From Cytophagaceae bacterium (lineage in GTDB: Bacteria; Bacteroidota; Bacteroidia; Cytophagales; Cytophagaceae): DNA of 64,000 nt. The notes beneath the pieces were generated by a model. The model had not been told where the DNA came from and did not search any database. It saw only the letters and a list, made by a program, of their open reading frames with translations. Position numbers and translations under genes: made by a program. Each line of letters opens with the position of its first letter. The first letter of the stretch is position 1. Of the stretch, positions 1 to 7,757 are shown piece by piece. The stretch covers positions 1 through 64,000 of the forward strand of contig JAGKWN010000006.1 of the NCBI GenBank assembly GCA_021151805.1. Reading direction: 5' to 3'.

Positions 1-35
1 ACAAAAGACCCCGCAGCATCTGCGGGGTCTTTTGT
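1..35. terminator. Bidirectional hairpin terminator
   Basis: Two 16-bp arms (1-16 and 20-35) pair perfectly around a 3-base loop. The GC-rich core GACCCCGCAG is flanked by A-run and T-run, so it can stop transcription on either strand. It lies just past the end of the minus-strand META lipoprotein gene. Confidence 0.9.
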
Positions 36-51
36 ATTAAATGATGCTGTA

Positions 52-924
52 TTAATCAACCTTCCTGAAGATGATCGCACTGCCATCGCGTGCGGTAAGC
101 TTTAAACTATTTTTTTGGAAAGCATATTCAAAACGTTTTTTGCTGAGCAAGGCCAGGAAAGCTTCATCACTGGCGTCTGTACAAGACTTTGAGTCTGCCC
201 GGAAGGCACTGAAAAGTATTTTGTTTCTGACAAAATAAAATCCTCCGCTGAAATCAGAACAACCGCTGAAACCGTAAAGACTGCCAGCGCGCAGATGGAA
301 CTCCAATCGGGGCCTTCCGTGCGGGAATTCACGATCAGAGAACTTTATACCGCTTAAACTATCAAGCACCCAGATATCATTAATGACTGGATTGCCGACA
401 TAGAAACCAGCCCCCGAAAATCCGGTTGAAACATTCCCATCCGTAATGATAACTTCAACATTAAAAGGCGGGTCAATATCATAATCAACAACCCTTTCCA
501 GGTCAGGATCTTCAATCAATGTAATGGTAATATTTTTTTTCTGAATGGTGTCTGAAGTCTGAATGACTCTTTTTGAACTGAACCGGATACCGGGGACACC
601 CTGCAACTGATTCGCTTTTGAATATTCAAAGACGGTTTTTGTTCCGTTAAGTTCGAATGTAAAACTGCTGTCGTCTTTGATGAACAGTTCCCAGCCATCA
701 GTCTGGTTGAATGCATAAAACGACACATGTTGCTGGTACAATTCTATTTGCTTGTTGACATTGTTGTACGGAAATGCGTCATTATCCGCATGATCATCCA
801 TGTACCTGCCGTCGGAGATAGACGTAGTATCAACTACAGGCATAACGTTTCGTTTTTTATGACCGGCGCAGCTGCATAAGATCAGGAAGATGAATGCAGT
901 AAATGAAATATAAAACTTTACCAT
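52..924 (-). CDS. META-domain lipoprotein
   Basis: A predicted lipoprotein of 290 residues. The N-terminus has a short hydrophobic signal ending in a lipobox-like LILCSC (Cys about residue 19), so the protein is probably lipid-anchored. The middle part (about 60-180) is a small beta-rich region resembling the COG3650-type domain often found beside META domains. The C-terminal 110 residues match the META/HslJ domain: a W-x-L start (NDIWVLDSL), the conserved GxSGCSDFSG stretch, and a Cys near SKSC. META proteins are linked to heat-shock or antibiotic tolerance, but the molecular role is not settled. It is transcribed alone and ends at a strong bidirectional terminator. Domain assignment is from motif recognition. 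Confidence 0.7.
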   Translation of the reverse strand: MVKFYISFTAFIFLILCSCAGHKKRNVMPVVDTTSISDGRYMDDHADNDAFPYNNVNKQIELYQQHVSFYAFNQTDGWELFIKDDSSFTFELNGTKTVFEYSKANQLQGVPGIRFSSKRVIQTSDTIQKKNITITLIEDPDLERVVDYDIDPPFNVEVIITDGNVSTGFSGAGFYVGNPVINDIWVLDSLSGIKFSDREFPHGRPRLEFHLRAGSLYGFSGCSDFSGGFYFVRNKILFSAFRADSKSCTDASDEAFLALLSKKRFEYAFQKNSLKLTARDGSAIIFRKVD

Positions 925-1005
925 AAAATTGAGCTGGTTAATGTATGATCAATCTAGAAAGGATTTCGTATCATTACAATACAAATTAATCGTAATTCTT
1001 TATAT

Positions 1006-1953
1006 ATGAAAAAACCAGACATACTTGTTTCTGTTCCTTCTGATATCGGTGCACAACGTCTTGGTACATCTTTGGCTTTAGATGCTCTTCTGGTGGCAGA
1101 TTCGGAGCGTACGAACCCGATCCTGAAAAAATTCACTAAAAAAATACTTTCCAGCTATCCGGAAAAAAGAGGCGAATTTGGTCCCTATGCGCAGGGCAAA
1201 TACGCAAAATTATTATCTGAATTGAATAACAATACAGCGAAAGAAATCAGCGCGATTGTTAAAGATAAATATCCGCTCATCATCAGCGGTGACCATAGCA
1301 ATGCCATTGGCATCATGGCGGGCTTGCGCGAAGCGATTGGTATGAAAAAGAAACTGGGTGTGATCTGGGTAGATGCGCATGCAGATTTGCATACGCCCTA
1401 TACAACACCATCGGGCAATATTCACGGCATGTCGCTGTCGGCTTCTATGGGATATGACAACGTAGAACTTTCGCGCAGTACTATCGACGCAGGGCTAAAG
1501 CCATTCTGGGAAGAATTGAAACATTGCGGTGCAAGCCGCTTCACGCCGAAGATTGGTCCGGAAGATATTTTCTTCATCGGTCTGCGCGATTTCGAAATTC
1601 AGGAATACCACCTGATCCGCGATTATAAACTGAACCACTACAGTCCGTATGATGTAAAAGCAAAAGGACTAAGTTACATATTGGATCATGCAGTAAATTA
1701 TTTTACCGATTACGATGCGGTATATGTGTCGTTTGATGTGGACGTGCTGGATACCAGTGTTTCCACCGGAACCGGTACACCGGTATACAACGGCTTATTA
1801 TTACCCGAAGCGAAGCAGGTTGTGGATACCTTAAAACGTTTGAACAACATCCGTATCTGGGAATTCACCGAGATCAACCCGTTGCTGGATAACAACAACA
1901 GCATGAGCAAAGCGGTGATTGAGTTGATTGATGTGCTGATGGAGCAGGATTAA
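1006..1953 (+). CDS. Arginase-family amidinohydrolase
   Basis: A 315-residue ureohydrolase. The binuclear manganese ligands are all visible: GDHS (His97), DAHAD (Asp123, His125, Asp127) and the pair in SFDVDVLD (Asp244, Asp246). A further His in GNIHGMS (His140) corresponds to the catalytic His of true arginases, and GTGTPV near residue 255 fits arginase or agmatinase better than formimidoylglutamase. The expected reaction is hydrolysis of arginine to ornithine and urea in the cytoplasm, though agmatine cannot be excluded. The first family motif reads SGDHS where GGDHS is usual. The gene stands alone. A heptamer repeat begins six bases after its stop codon. Confidence 0.8.
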   Translation: MKKPDILVSVPSDIGAQRLGTSLALDALLVADSERTNPILKKFTKKILSSYPEKRGEFGPYAQGKYAKLLSELNNNTAKEISAIVKDKYPLIISGDHSNAIGIMAGLREAIGMKKKLGVIWVDAHADLHTPYTTPSGNIHGMSLSASMGYDNVELSRSTIDAGLKPFWEELKHCGASRFTPKIGPEDIFFIGLRDFEIQEYHLIRDYKLNHYSPYDVKAKGLSYILDHAVNYFTDYDAVYVSFDVDVLDTSVSTGTGTPVYNGLLLPEAKQVVDTLKRLNNIRIWEFTEINPLLDNNNSMSKAVIELIDVLMEQD

Positions 1954-1958
1954 CCTAT

Positions 1959-1993
1959 AAATTCCAAATTCCAAAAAGCAAATTCCAAACAAC
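1959..1993. repeat. Heptamer tandem array, AAATTCC family
   Basis: Five consecutive 7-base units in exact register: AAATTCC, AAATTCC, AAAAAGC, AAATTCC, AAACAAC. The array starts six bases after the arginase stop codon. The same architecture, with different unit sequences, occurs after other stop codons in the window. Confidence 0.75.
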
Positions 1994-2042
1994 GCGGCTC
2001 TTCACTCCGTGTTCTGTGACACACAGAACACCTGCAATCTTC

Positions 2043-2075
2043 ACCGATGCGATCGTTTAAAACGATGGCATCGGT
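2043..2075. repeat. Palindromic hairpin, CCGATGC family (copy 1)
   Basis: The arms ACCGATGC...GCATCGGT form a 16-bp stem with one mismatch. A second copy with the same outer arms lies at 46856-46888, so this is a dispersed intergenic repeat and not a unique structure. Confidence 0.75.
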
Positions 2076-2261
2076 CGTTCATGATCACAGAATACCTGTT
2101 AAGAAATAAGCATCGTTCACCAACGAACCCTCCAAGGGTTACACTATAAAAACACCATAAAAATTGAAACAATTGCTGGCGCCAGTCTTAGCGAAGCGGT
2201 GACTGGTGTCAGAAAATTCTGCAGTCCGCCGCGGCAGACTGCAATCACATAACACATATTC

Positions 2262-3758
2262 ATGCCTACTCCCATCATCCAAGCCCGCAACATCTCCCTT
2301 TACATCGATAAAGAAGTTCTTCTGAGCAATCTGTCGTTCTCTATCCAACAGGGAGAATGCGTTGTATTGACCGGCGCTTCAGGCAGTGGCAAAACATTGC
2401 TGGCAAGAATCATGGCCCAACATATTCCGGTTACGGACGGAACAATTGAATACGCTTCCCCGGATCTGAAAAAAATTGTGGTGCAGCAGCAACACGATTT
2501 CAGGTATGCTTTTGAAACACGTTCGTATTTCGGACAACGTTACGATCGCAATTACGGTGATGATTTTCCGACGGCGTATAAAATTCTTTCAAAAGAACAT
2601 TCTTCGGAAAAAGAGTTGAACGATGTTGTTGTTCAGTTGAACCTGATAGAAAAGCTGCACCAGCCGGTGATTGAACTGTCGAACGGTGAAGGTAAGCGTC
2701 TGCAGCTGTCATTGGCTTTGCTTGCCAGACCGGATGTATTAATTCTTGACCAGCCTTTTATTGGGCTGGATACTGCAACCCGCGATGTATTACATGCATT
2801 GCTGAAAAAATTAAAAGAACAACACATCACGGTTGTACTGATCACCGCGGCAGATGAAATTCCTGAAGCTGCCGACCAGATCTTCCTGCTGGAAAAAGGA
2901 AATATGCGGGTAGTGGGCAAAGACGAGAAAATCTTTGTAGAAGAAAAAAGCACAGCCGATTTATTTCTGCATGCGGAAGAATTGAAAGAACTTTCTGTTT
3001 CGTCGCATATGCCATTTGATGTTGCCGTGCAGATGAATCACGTGAATATCTCATTCGGCAATAAAAAAATTCTGGACGAAGTTTCCTGGACGGTCAAGCG
3101 GGGGGAACACTGGGCGTTGCTGGGGCATAATGGCTCGGGTAAATCAACCTTGCTAAGTCTGATCAATGCAGATAATCCGCAGGTGTATCTGAATGATGTG
3201 TGGCTGTTTGACCAGAAGCGCGGTAACGGCGAGAGTATCTGGGAGATTAAGAAAAAGATTGGTTATGTATCGCCGGAAATGCACAATCATTTTCTGCGCG
3301 GCACTAGCTTTATACAATCACAAGCCATGGCAAGGAACGATTATTCTTTGGGCGGCTTTTCGCAGGATAAAACAACGTGTTTTGAGATTGTTGCTTCCGG
3401 CATCAACGACCAGATTGGTTCGTCAACCCGTTTAACGGTGCTGCAACAGAAAACCGTAACATACTGGATGGAAGCACTTGATATTATAGAGCTGAAACAA
3501 AAACAGTTTTATAAAATATCCTTGGGGCAACAACGATTACTGCTGCTTGCACGGGCGCTGGTTAAAAATCCGCCGCTGCTGATTCTGGATGAACCCTGCC
3601 AGGGGCTGGATAAAGCGCAGATCAGCCGGTTTACAGGTATTGTAGATGCCGTATGCGCAAACATGGAGAAGACAATGATCTATGTGTCGCATTATAAAAG
3701 CGAACTGCCGCAATGCATTGAGCACACACTGTTGCTTGAAAAGGGTAGGGTGAAATAG
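2262..3758 (+). CDS. ABC ATPase with two nucleotide-binding domains (ModF-like)
   Basis: A 498-residue soluble protein of two fused ABC ATPase domains with no membrane segment. Domain 1 has Walker A GASGSGKT (38-45), signature LSNGEGK (139-145) and Walker B LILDQP, where the usual catalytic Glu is Gln. Domain 2 has GHNGSGKST (288-296), signature ISLGQQR and a canonical LILDEP. Architecture and length match the ModF/PhrA group, once linked to molybdate transport or photorepair but without a firm function. No permease or binding-protein gene is adjacent, so a transport role cannot be inferred from context. The Gln in domain 1 suggests asymmetric ATP hydrolysis. Confidence 0.75.
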   Translation: MPTPIIQARNISLYIDKEVLLSNLSFSIQQGECVVLTGASGSGKTLLARIMAQHIPVTDGTIEYASPDLKKIVVQQQHDFRYAFETRSYFGQRYDRNYGDDFPTAYKILSKEHSSEKELNDVVVQLNLIEKLHQPVIELSNGEGKRLQLSLALLARPDVLILDQPFIGLDTATRDVLHALLKKLKEQHITVVLITAADEIPEAADQIFLLEKGNMRVVGKDEKIFVEEKSTADLFLHAEELKELSVSSHMPFDVAVQMNHVNISFGNKKILDEVSWTVKRGEHWALLGHNGSGKSTLLSLINADNPQVYLNDVWLFDQKRGNGESIWEIKKKIGYVSPEMHNHFLRGTSFIQSQAMARNDYSLGGFSQDKTTCFEIVASGINDQIGSSTRLTVLQQKTVTYWMEALDIIELKQKQFYKISLGQQRLLLLARALVKNPPLLILDEPCQGLDKAQISRFTGIVDAVCANMEKTMIYVSHYKSELPQCIEHTLLLEKGRVK

Positions 3759-3771
3759 AAGTTCCGTTGTG

Positions 3772-3988
3772 CGACCCCGCTGGGGTCGTGTATTTGTAAA
3801 GATTACGAATTCCTATAAACATTTGACTCCTCCGGAGTCATTGCTAATAGTCACGTAATTTTAATTATTAAGGAATACGTTCTGATTGATATTTTTAAAC
3901 AAACGATGAATGATGCGTACTGACTCAGAAGGAGTCAAATGTTTATAGCAAACATTCACACTTCAACACTACGACCCCAGCGGGGTCG
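3772..3988. repeat. Nested inverted-repeat element (MITE-like)
   Basis: The outer arms are CGACCCCGCTGGGGTCG (3772-3788) and its exact reverse complement (3972-3988); each is itself a hairpin. The inner arms TATAAACATTTGACTCC (3814-3830) and its exact reverse complement (3931-3947) lie inside them, and the left inner arm runs into a GACTCC/GGAGTC hairpin (3825-3839). The whole 217-bp block is symmetric around an AT-rich centre with no ORF. It separates two convergent genes. Confidence 0.8.
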
Positions 3989-4038
3989 AACATCCAAATA
4001 GAAAACACGGATTCAATAATACGGAATAAACAAACCTT

Positions 4039-4722
4039 TTACCACGTCGGCGCCGGCTTGTTTGCTTTACCACCAAACTTTGCTTTCCATTTTGAATACG
4101 TAGTAGACTCAATCATTTCGATTACTTTGTAATACGATCCTGCCCAGTAGTTACGCACGCCTGAACCGCCTGGTGTGCCGCGCATGCGCTCATGCAGCAA
4201 CACCTCTTTGGTTTGTGTATTAAAAAATACCACATGGTAAAAAGCTTCCGCAGCCGTTTTGTTCATGCTTTCGGTAATAAAGACCAGGCCAATGCCGGGC
4301 TTCTCAATAGCCGGATATGTTTTTACAAACGACTGTATATCCTGAAGACCGTAGTAGGGAGTGATCTTTACTTCAACCGAATCCACAGAAGCATTATCAT
4401 TAATCTTTTTGATCATGCTGATATCTGTATTCACATATTTGCGGTGCAGCATCTCTGCGATATTGTATTTGTCTGCTTCATCGATAAACAGATAATTCCA
4501 GGCTGCATAATAGCGCTCCTTCAGATCGTTTTTAGAAACCGGTGGTGTTCCGCCCCACTGACTTACAGAACCAACTACTTTAGCATGTGAGTAGTCGATC
4601 CCCATCCAGGTAACGGCATAGTCTGTGTTTGAGAAAATATCTTCAACCTTTTGAGCCTGCGCAGAAGTGATTATGCTCAAAAATAAGATGGTATAGAAAG
4701 CGGATTTTTTTAGAATATTCAT
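4039..4722 (-). CDS. Secreted protein of unknown function
   Basis: About 227 residues from the Met at 4722; an upstream Met at 4743 is in frame, but a promoter-like TATATTTG (4748-4741, minus strand) overlaps it, so 4722 is preferred. The N-terminus (MNILKKSAFYTILFLSII, then TSAQAQK) is a typical signal peptide with cleavage after AQA. The mature part is mixed alpha/beta with no motif I recognise. It mentions no catalytic pattern, and a single domain is likely. Probable periplasmic or outer-membrane-associated protein. It is monocistronic and divergent from glyA. Confidence 0.7.
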   Translation of the reverse strand: MNILKKSAFYTILFLSIITSAQAQKVEDIFSNTDYAVTWMGIDYSHAKVVGSVSQWGGTPPVSKNDLKERYYAAWNYLFIDEADKYNIAEMLHRKYVNTDISMIKKINDNASVDSVEVKITPYYGLQDIQSFVKTYPAIEKPGIGLVFITESMNKTAAEAFYHVVFFNTQTKEVLLHERMRGTPGGSGVRNYWAGSYYKVIEMIESTTYSKWKAKFGGKANKPAPTW

Positions 4723-4740
4723 GGTAATAAATGGTGAAAC

Positions 4741-4748
4741 CAAATATA
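4741..4748 (-). promoter_or_regulatory. Promoter -7 element of the secreted-protein gene
   Basis: Read on the minus strand this is TATATTTG, an exact match to the Bacteroidota -7 consensus TAnnTTTG, 18 bases before the ATG at 4722. No clear TTG is found 20 bases upstream, so the match is partial. Confidence 0.4.
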
Positions 4749-4845
4749 GTTAAAATATCGAATTTACCTATAGACATTTGAATGATAGTGTTTTACAGAT
4801 AATATTGAGATCATACCAGCTTAAATTTACCAGCCAGTAAATCCA

Positions 4846-4875
4846 CACGTTATTGCATGTGTAAGCCATAACGTG
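4846..4875. promoter_or_regulatory. Inverted repeat upstream of glyA
   Basis: The arms CACGTTAT (4846-4853) and ATAACGTG (4868-4875) are separated by 14 bases. It lies about 40 bases upstream of the likely glyA -7 box, a place where a repressor or activator dimer could bind. No regulator is identified. Confidence 0.35.
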
Positions 4876-4916
4876 ATTTATTTACGCTTTCCTTTTTTAA
4901 CCTGCCCGAAAAGCCG

Positions 4917-4924
4917 TAATTTTG
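4917..4924 (+). promoter_or_regulatory. Candidate glyA promoter -7 element
   Basis: TAATTTTG matches TAnnTTTG exactly and lies 26 bases before the glyA ATG. The -33 position carries a T-run and no clear TTG. Confidence 0.45.
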
Positions 4925-4950
4925 AGGCCTAAAATCACCAATCAAAACGT

Positions 4951-6246
4951 ATGATTACTGCACCTATTCGCACAACAGCCAGAGATACTCAAATATTTGA
5001 CTTGATCAATAAAGAGGCTCACCGTCAGGAAGAAGGCATTGAATTAATTGCTTCTGAAAACTTTACTTCTAAACAGGTAATGGAAGCAATGGGAAGTGTA
5101 CTTACCAATAAATACGCTGAAGGCCTTCCGGGCAAGCGTTACTATGGCGGCTGCCAGGTTGTGGATCAGGTAGAGCAGATCGCGATCGATCGTTTGAAAA
5201 AATTATTTGGTGCTGAGTGGGCAAACGTTCAGCCGCACTCAGGTGCACAGGCGAACGCTGCAATCATGATTGCATGTCTGAACCCTGGAGATTCAATCTT
5301 AGGTTTCGATTTATCGCATGGCGGTCACTTATCGCACGGTTCACCGGTAAACATGTCTGGTAAATATTTCCAGGCACATTTTTACGGCGTTGAAAAAGAA
5401 ACAGGTTTGATCAACATGGATGTAGTTGAAGCAACTGCATTAAAAGTAAAACCTAAAATGATCATTTGCGGAGCTTCTGCTTACTCCCGTGATTGGGATT
5501 ATGTTCGCTTCCGTAAAATTGCTGACAGCGTTGGCGCTATTTTGCTGGCAGATATTTCTCACCCTGCAGGTTTAATTGCAAAAGGTTTGTTAAACAACCC
5601 GATTCCGCATTGCCACATTGTTTCTACAACTACACATAAAACATTAAGAGGTCCGCGTGGTGGTGTAATCATGATGGGCAAGGATTTCGAAAACCCATTC
5701 GGTTTAAAAACACCAAAAGGTGAAGTGCGCATGATGTCAAACGTACTTGACATGGGCGTATTCCCGGGTACACAAGGTGGTCCGTTGGAGCACGTAATTG
5801 CTGCGAAAGCAGTAGCGTTCCAGGAAGCATTATCTGATGATTATTTGAAATATGCACAGCAGATCAAGAAGAATGCACAGATCATGGCTGAAGCATTTTT
5901 GAAAAAAGGATACGATATCATTTCCGGCGGTACAGACAACCACTTAATGTTGATTGACCTGAGAAGCAAAAACATTACAGGTAAAGAAGCTGAGAACGCT
6001 TTGATCCGTGCAGATATTACAATCAACAAAAACATGGTTCCGTTCGATGATAAATCGCCGTTCGTTACTTCAGGTATGCGTGTTGGTACTGCTGCAATCA
6101 CCAGCCGCGGTATGGTTGGCGACGATATGCTTCGTATTGTTGAAATGATTGACACGGTTCTTATGAACCAGACAAAAGATTCAGTGATCGAGACTGTTCG
6201 TAAAGACGTAAATAACTGGATGGCACAATATCCATTGTATATCTAA
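4951..6246 (+). CDS. glyA: Serine hydroxymethyltransferase
   Basis: PLP enzyme that interconverts serine plus tetrahydrofolate with glycine plus methylene-tetrahydrofolate in the cytoplasm, the main source of one-carbon units. At 431 residues it has the normal family length. Diagnostic stretches are ELIASENF near the start, GLPGKRYYGGC, ANVQPHSGAQAN, and STTTHKTLRGPRGG near residue 230, whose Lys binds PLP. The C-terminus contains TSGMRVGTAAITSRG. Start at 4951 is the only sensible Met ahead of the conserved N-terminus. The next gene, tatC, begins 27 bases on, so co-transcription with tatC and rpiB is likely. Confidence 0.97.
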   Translation: MITAPIRTTARDTQIFDLINKEAHRQEEGIELIASENFTSKQVMEAMGSVLTNKYAEGLPGKRYYGGCQVVDQVEQIAIDRLKKLFGAEWANVQPHSGAQANAAIMIACLNPGDSILGFDLSHGGHLSHGSPVNMSGKYFQAHFYGVEKETGLINMDVVEATALKVKPKMIICGASAYSRDWDYVRFRKIADSVGAILLADISHPAGLIAKGLLNNPIPHCHIVSTTTHKTLRGPRGGVIMMGKDFENPFGLKTPKGEVRMMSNVLDMGVFPGTQGGPLEHVIAAKAVAFQEALSDDYLKYAQQIKKNAQIMAEAFLKKGYDIISGGTDNHLMLIDLRSKNITGKEAENALIRADITINKNMVPFDDKSPFVTSGMRVGTAAITSRGMVGDDMLRIVEMIDTVLMNQTKDSVIETVRKDVNNWMAQYPLYI

Positions 6247-6272
6247 TTTATTTATCGTTTAAAAGCAGTACG

Positions 6273-7079
6273 GTGGACGGCAACGAAATAAAAAAAGAAA
6301 TGTCTTTCTTTGATCATCTCGATGAATTAAGGAAACATATAATGAAGTCAGTAATAGCGGTGATAGTATTTTCTATCATCGCTTTTATTTATATGGACTT
6401 TATCTTCCATGAAATTTTGATGGCTCCCTCAAGGCCTGATTTTTTCACCTTCAGAATATTATGTAATTACTTTGACTTTTGTGTGGGCAATATGAATTTC
6501 ACGCTCATGAGCCGTACCATGACCGGGCAGTTTTCCATGCACATTATGTCGGCACTCATTACAGGAGTCATTGTAGCATTTCCGTTTATCATTTATCAGA
6601 TCTGGTCTTTTGTAGCACCTGCCCTGCATGCAAACGAGCGTAAGAATGTTCGTGGCGTAGTGTTGGGCGTATCATTTCTGTTCTTTGTAGGCATCCTTTT
6701 CGGTTATTACATTATTGCACCTCTGGCCATTAACTTTCTAGCCAATTATCAATTGGACCCGTCCATTCAAAACAATTTCGATGTAACCTCTTACATTTCA
6801 ACATTATGTATGATGGCATTGGGCGGAGGCGTTATTTTCCAGTTGCCGGTAGTTGTTTACTTCCTGTCTTTAATGGGAATGATGACACCGATGTTCATGA
6901 GAAATTACAGAAGACATGCGATACTTGTTATGGCTGTGATTGCAGCAATTGTAACACCTTCTCCCGACATGTTGAGCATGATGCTGATGTTAATACCTAT
7001 GCTCTTGCTATACGAAGGAAGTATATTTGTAAGCGCAGTGGTTTATAAAAGAAAATTAAAAGAAGCAGAACAAAATTAA
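6273..7079 (+). CDS. tatC: Sec-independent protein translocase TatC
   Basis: Membrane core of the twin-arginine translocase, which recognises signal peptides of folded cargo. 268 residues with six hydrophobic segments and the conserved opening MSFFDHLDELRKH, plus a FPFIIYQIWSFVAPAL stretch typical of the family. The start is either GTG at 6273, which adds nine charged residues before MSFFDHL, or ATG at 6300. The GTG form is given because many Bacteroidota TatC proteins carry such an extension, but both are plausible. No tatA or tatB gene lies beside it. The gene ends two bases before rpiB. Confidence 0.93.
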   Translation: MDGNEIKKEMSFFDHLDELRKHIMKSVIAVIVFSIIAFIYMDFIFHEILMAPSRPDFFTFRILCNYFDFCVGNMNFTLMSRTMTGQFSMHIMSALITGVIVAFPFIIYQIWSFVAPALHANERKNVRGVVLGVSFLFFVGILFGYYIIAPLAINFLANYQLDPSIQNNFDVTSYISTLCMMALGGGVIFQLPVVVYFLSLMGMMTPMFMRNYRRHAILVMAVIAAIVTPSPDMLSMMLMLIPMLLLYEGSIFVSAVVYKRKLKEAEQN

Positions 7080-7081
7080 TT

Positions 7082-7519
7082 ATGGCCTATACAATTGCTC
7101 TGGGTGGTGACCATGCCGGTTATACCTACAAAAAAGAAATCATTGCATTCCTGGAATCTCAGGGACATACAACCATCGACTGCGGTCCATTCTCTGACGC
7201 GTCGGTTGATTATCCGGACTTTTCACACCCGGTAGCAACAGCGGTTGAAACGGGCAAAGCAACATTCGGCATCCTGATCTGCGGCAGCGGAAACGGTGTA
7301 TGCATGACAGCAAACAAGCACCAGAACATCCGTGCCGGCCTTTGCTGGACACCGGAGATCGCCATGCTTACACGTCAGCACAACAACGCAAACGTATTGT
7401 GTTTACCAGCGCGTTTCATTCCATTGGAAGAAGCCATTGCCTGCGTAAAAATGTTCATCGAAACTCCGTTTGAAGGTGGCAGACACGAAGGCAGAGTAAA
7501 TAAGATTGCCTGCGTTTAA
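7082..7519 (+). CDS. rpiB: Ribose-5-phosphate isomerase B
   Basis: Interconverts ribose 5-phosphate and ribulose 5-phosphate in the non-oxidative pentose phosphate pathway. 145 residues, normal for RpiB. Visible features are GGDHAG (Asp10, His11), the catalytic Cys in LICGSGNG (Cys67) and the substrate-binding HNNANVL. It starts two bases after the tatC stop, so translation is probably coupled. A strong hairpin terminator lies about 100 bases downstream. Confidence 0.94.
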   Translation: MAYTIALGGDHAGYTYKKEIIAFLESQGHTTIDCGPFSDASVDYPDFSHPVATAVETGKATFGILICGSGNGVCMTANKHQNIRAGLCWTPEIAMLTRQHNNANVLCLPARFIPLEEAIACVKMFIETPFEGGRHEGRVNKIACV

Positions 7520-7537
7520 AGGAATCTTTAACAAGCA

Positions 7538-7600
7538 AAACCTATAAGGTTTCGTTGGTTAAATCAGCCAGATCATATAATTTCAAAACCTTATAGGTTT
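7538..7600. repeat. 15-bp inverted repeat
   Basis: AAACCTATAAGGTTT (7538-7552) and its exact reverse complement (7586-7600) flank a 33-base centre. Each arm is also nearly self-complementary. It is the first of three stacked palindromic elements between rpiB and the next gene. Confidence 0.7.
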
Positions 7601-7613
7601 AGAAGTAGAATAA

Positions 7614-7651
7614 AAAAGTCCCGTCCCGATAGCAATCGGGACGGGACTTTT
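7614..7651. terminator. Hairpin terminator, CCCGATAGC family
   Basis: A perfect 17-bp stem (7614-7630 with 7635-7651) closes a 4-base AGCA loop, with A-run and T-run at its feet, so it works in both directions. It serves rpiB and possibly the convergent membrane-protein gene. The core GTCCCGATAGC recurs in the rho terminator at 37073. Confidence 0.9.
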
Positions 7652-7668
7652 CATTTACTTAACATTCT

Positions 7669-7713
7669 TTGCGTCTTTGCGGTTAAACATAAAGCTTAAC
7701 CGCAAAGACGCAA
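7669..7713. repeat. 18-bp inverted repeat (TTGCGTCTTTGCGG type)
   Basis: TTGCGTCTTTGCGGTTAA (7669-7686) and its exact reverse complement (7696-7713) enclose a 9-base loop. There is no T-run, so it does not look like a terminator. It resembles the short dispersed palindromes often found between genes in this phylum. Confidence 0.75.
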
Positions 7714-7757
7714 GGTTTCGCAAGGAGCGCCATGACATCAGGATCAGCATTAAATCT

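Larger units (their letters stand above)
1954..2261. other. Hairpin-rich intergenic spacer
   Basis: No gene is seen in these 308 bases. They hold a heptamer array (1959-1993), a perfect 9-bp hairpin (2010-2018 with 2022-2030), a 16-bp-arm hairpin with one mismatch (2043-2075), a stem of about 10 bp including G-U pairs (2178-2210), and a 24-bp near-palindrome with one mismatch (2220-2243). One or more of these could terminate the arginase transcript, but none has a proper T-run. Confidence 0.7.

Noticed and set aside
4192..4590. A 132-residue plus-strand ORF opposite the secreted-protein gene
   Set aside because: It is antisense to a gene with a signal peptide and plausible domain structure; its own composition (many Ile, Cys, Phe and His) is typical of a shadow frame.
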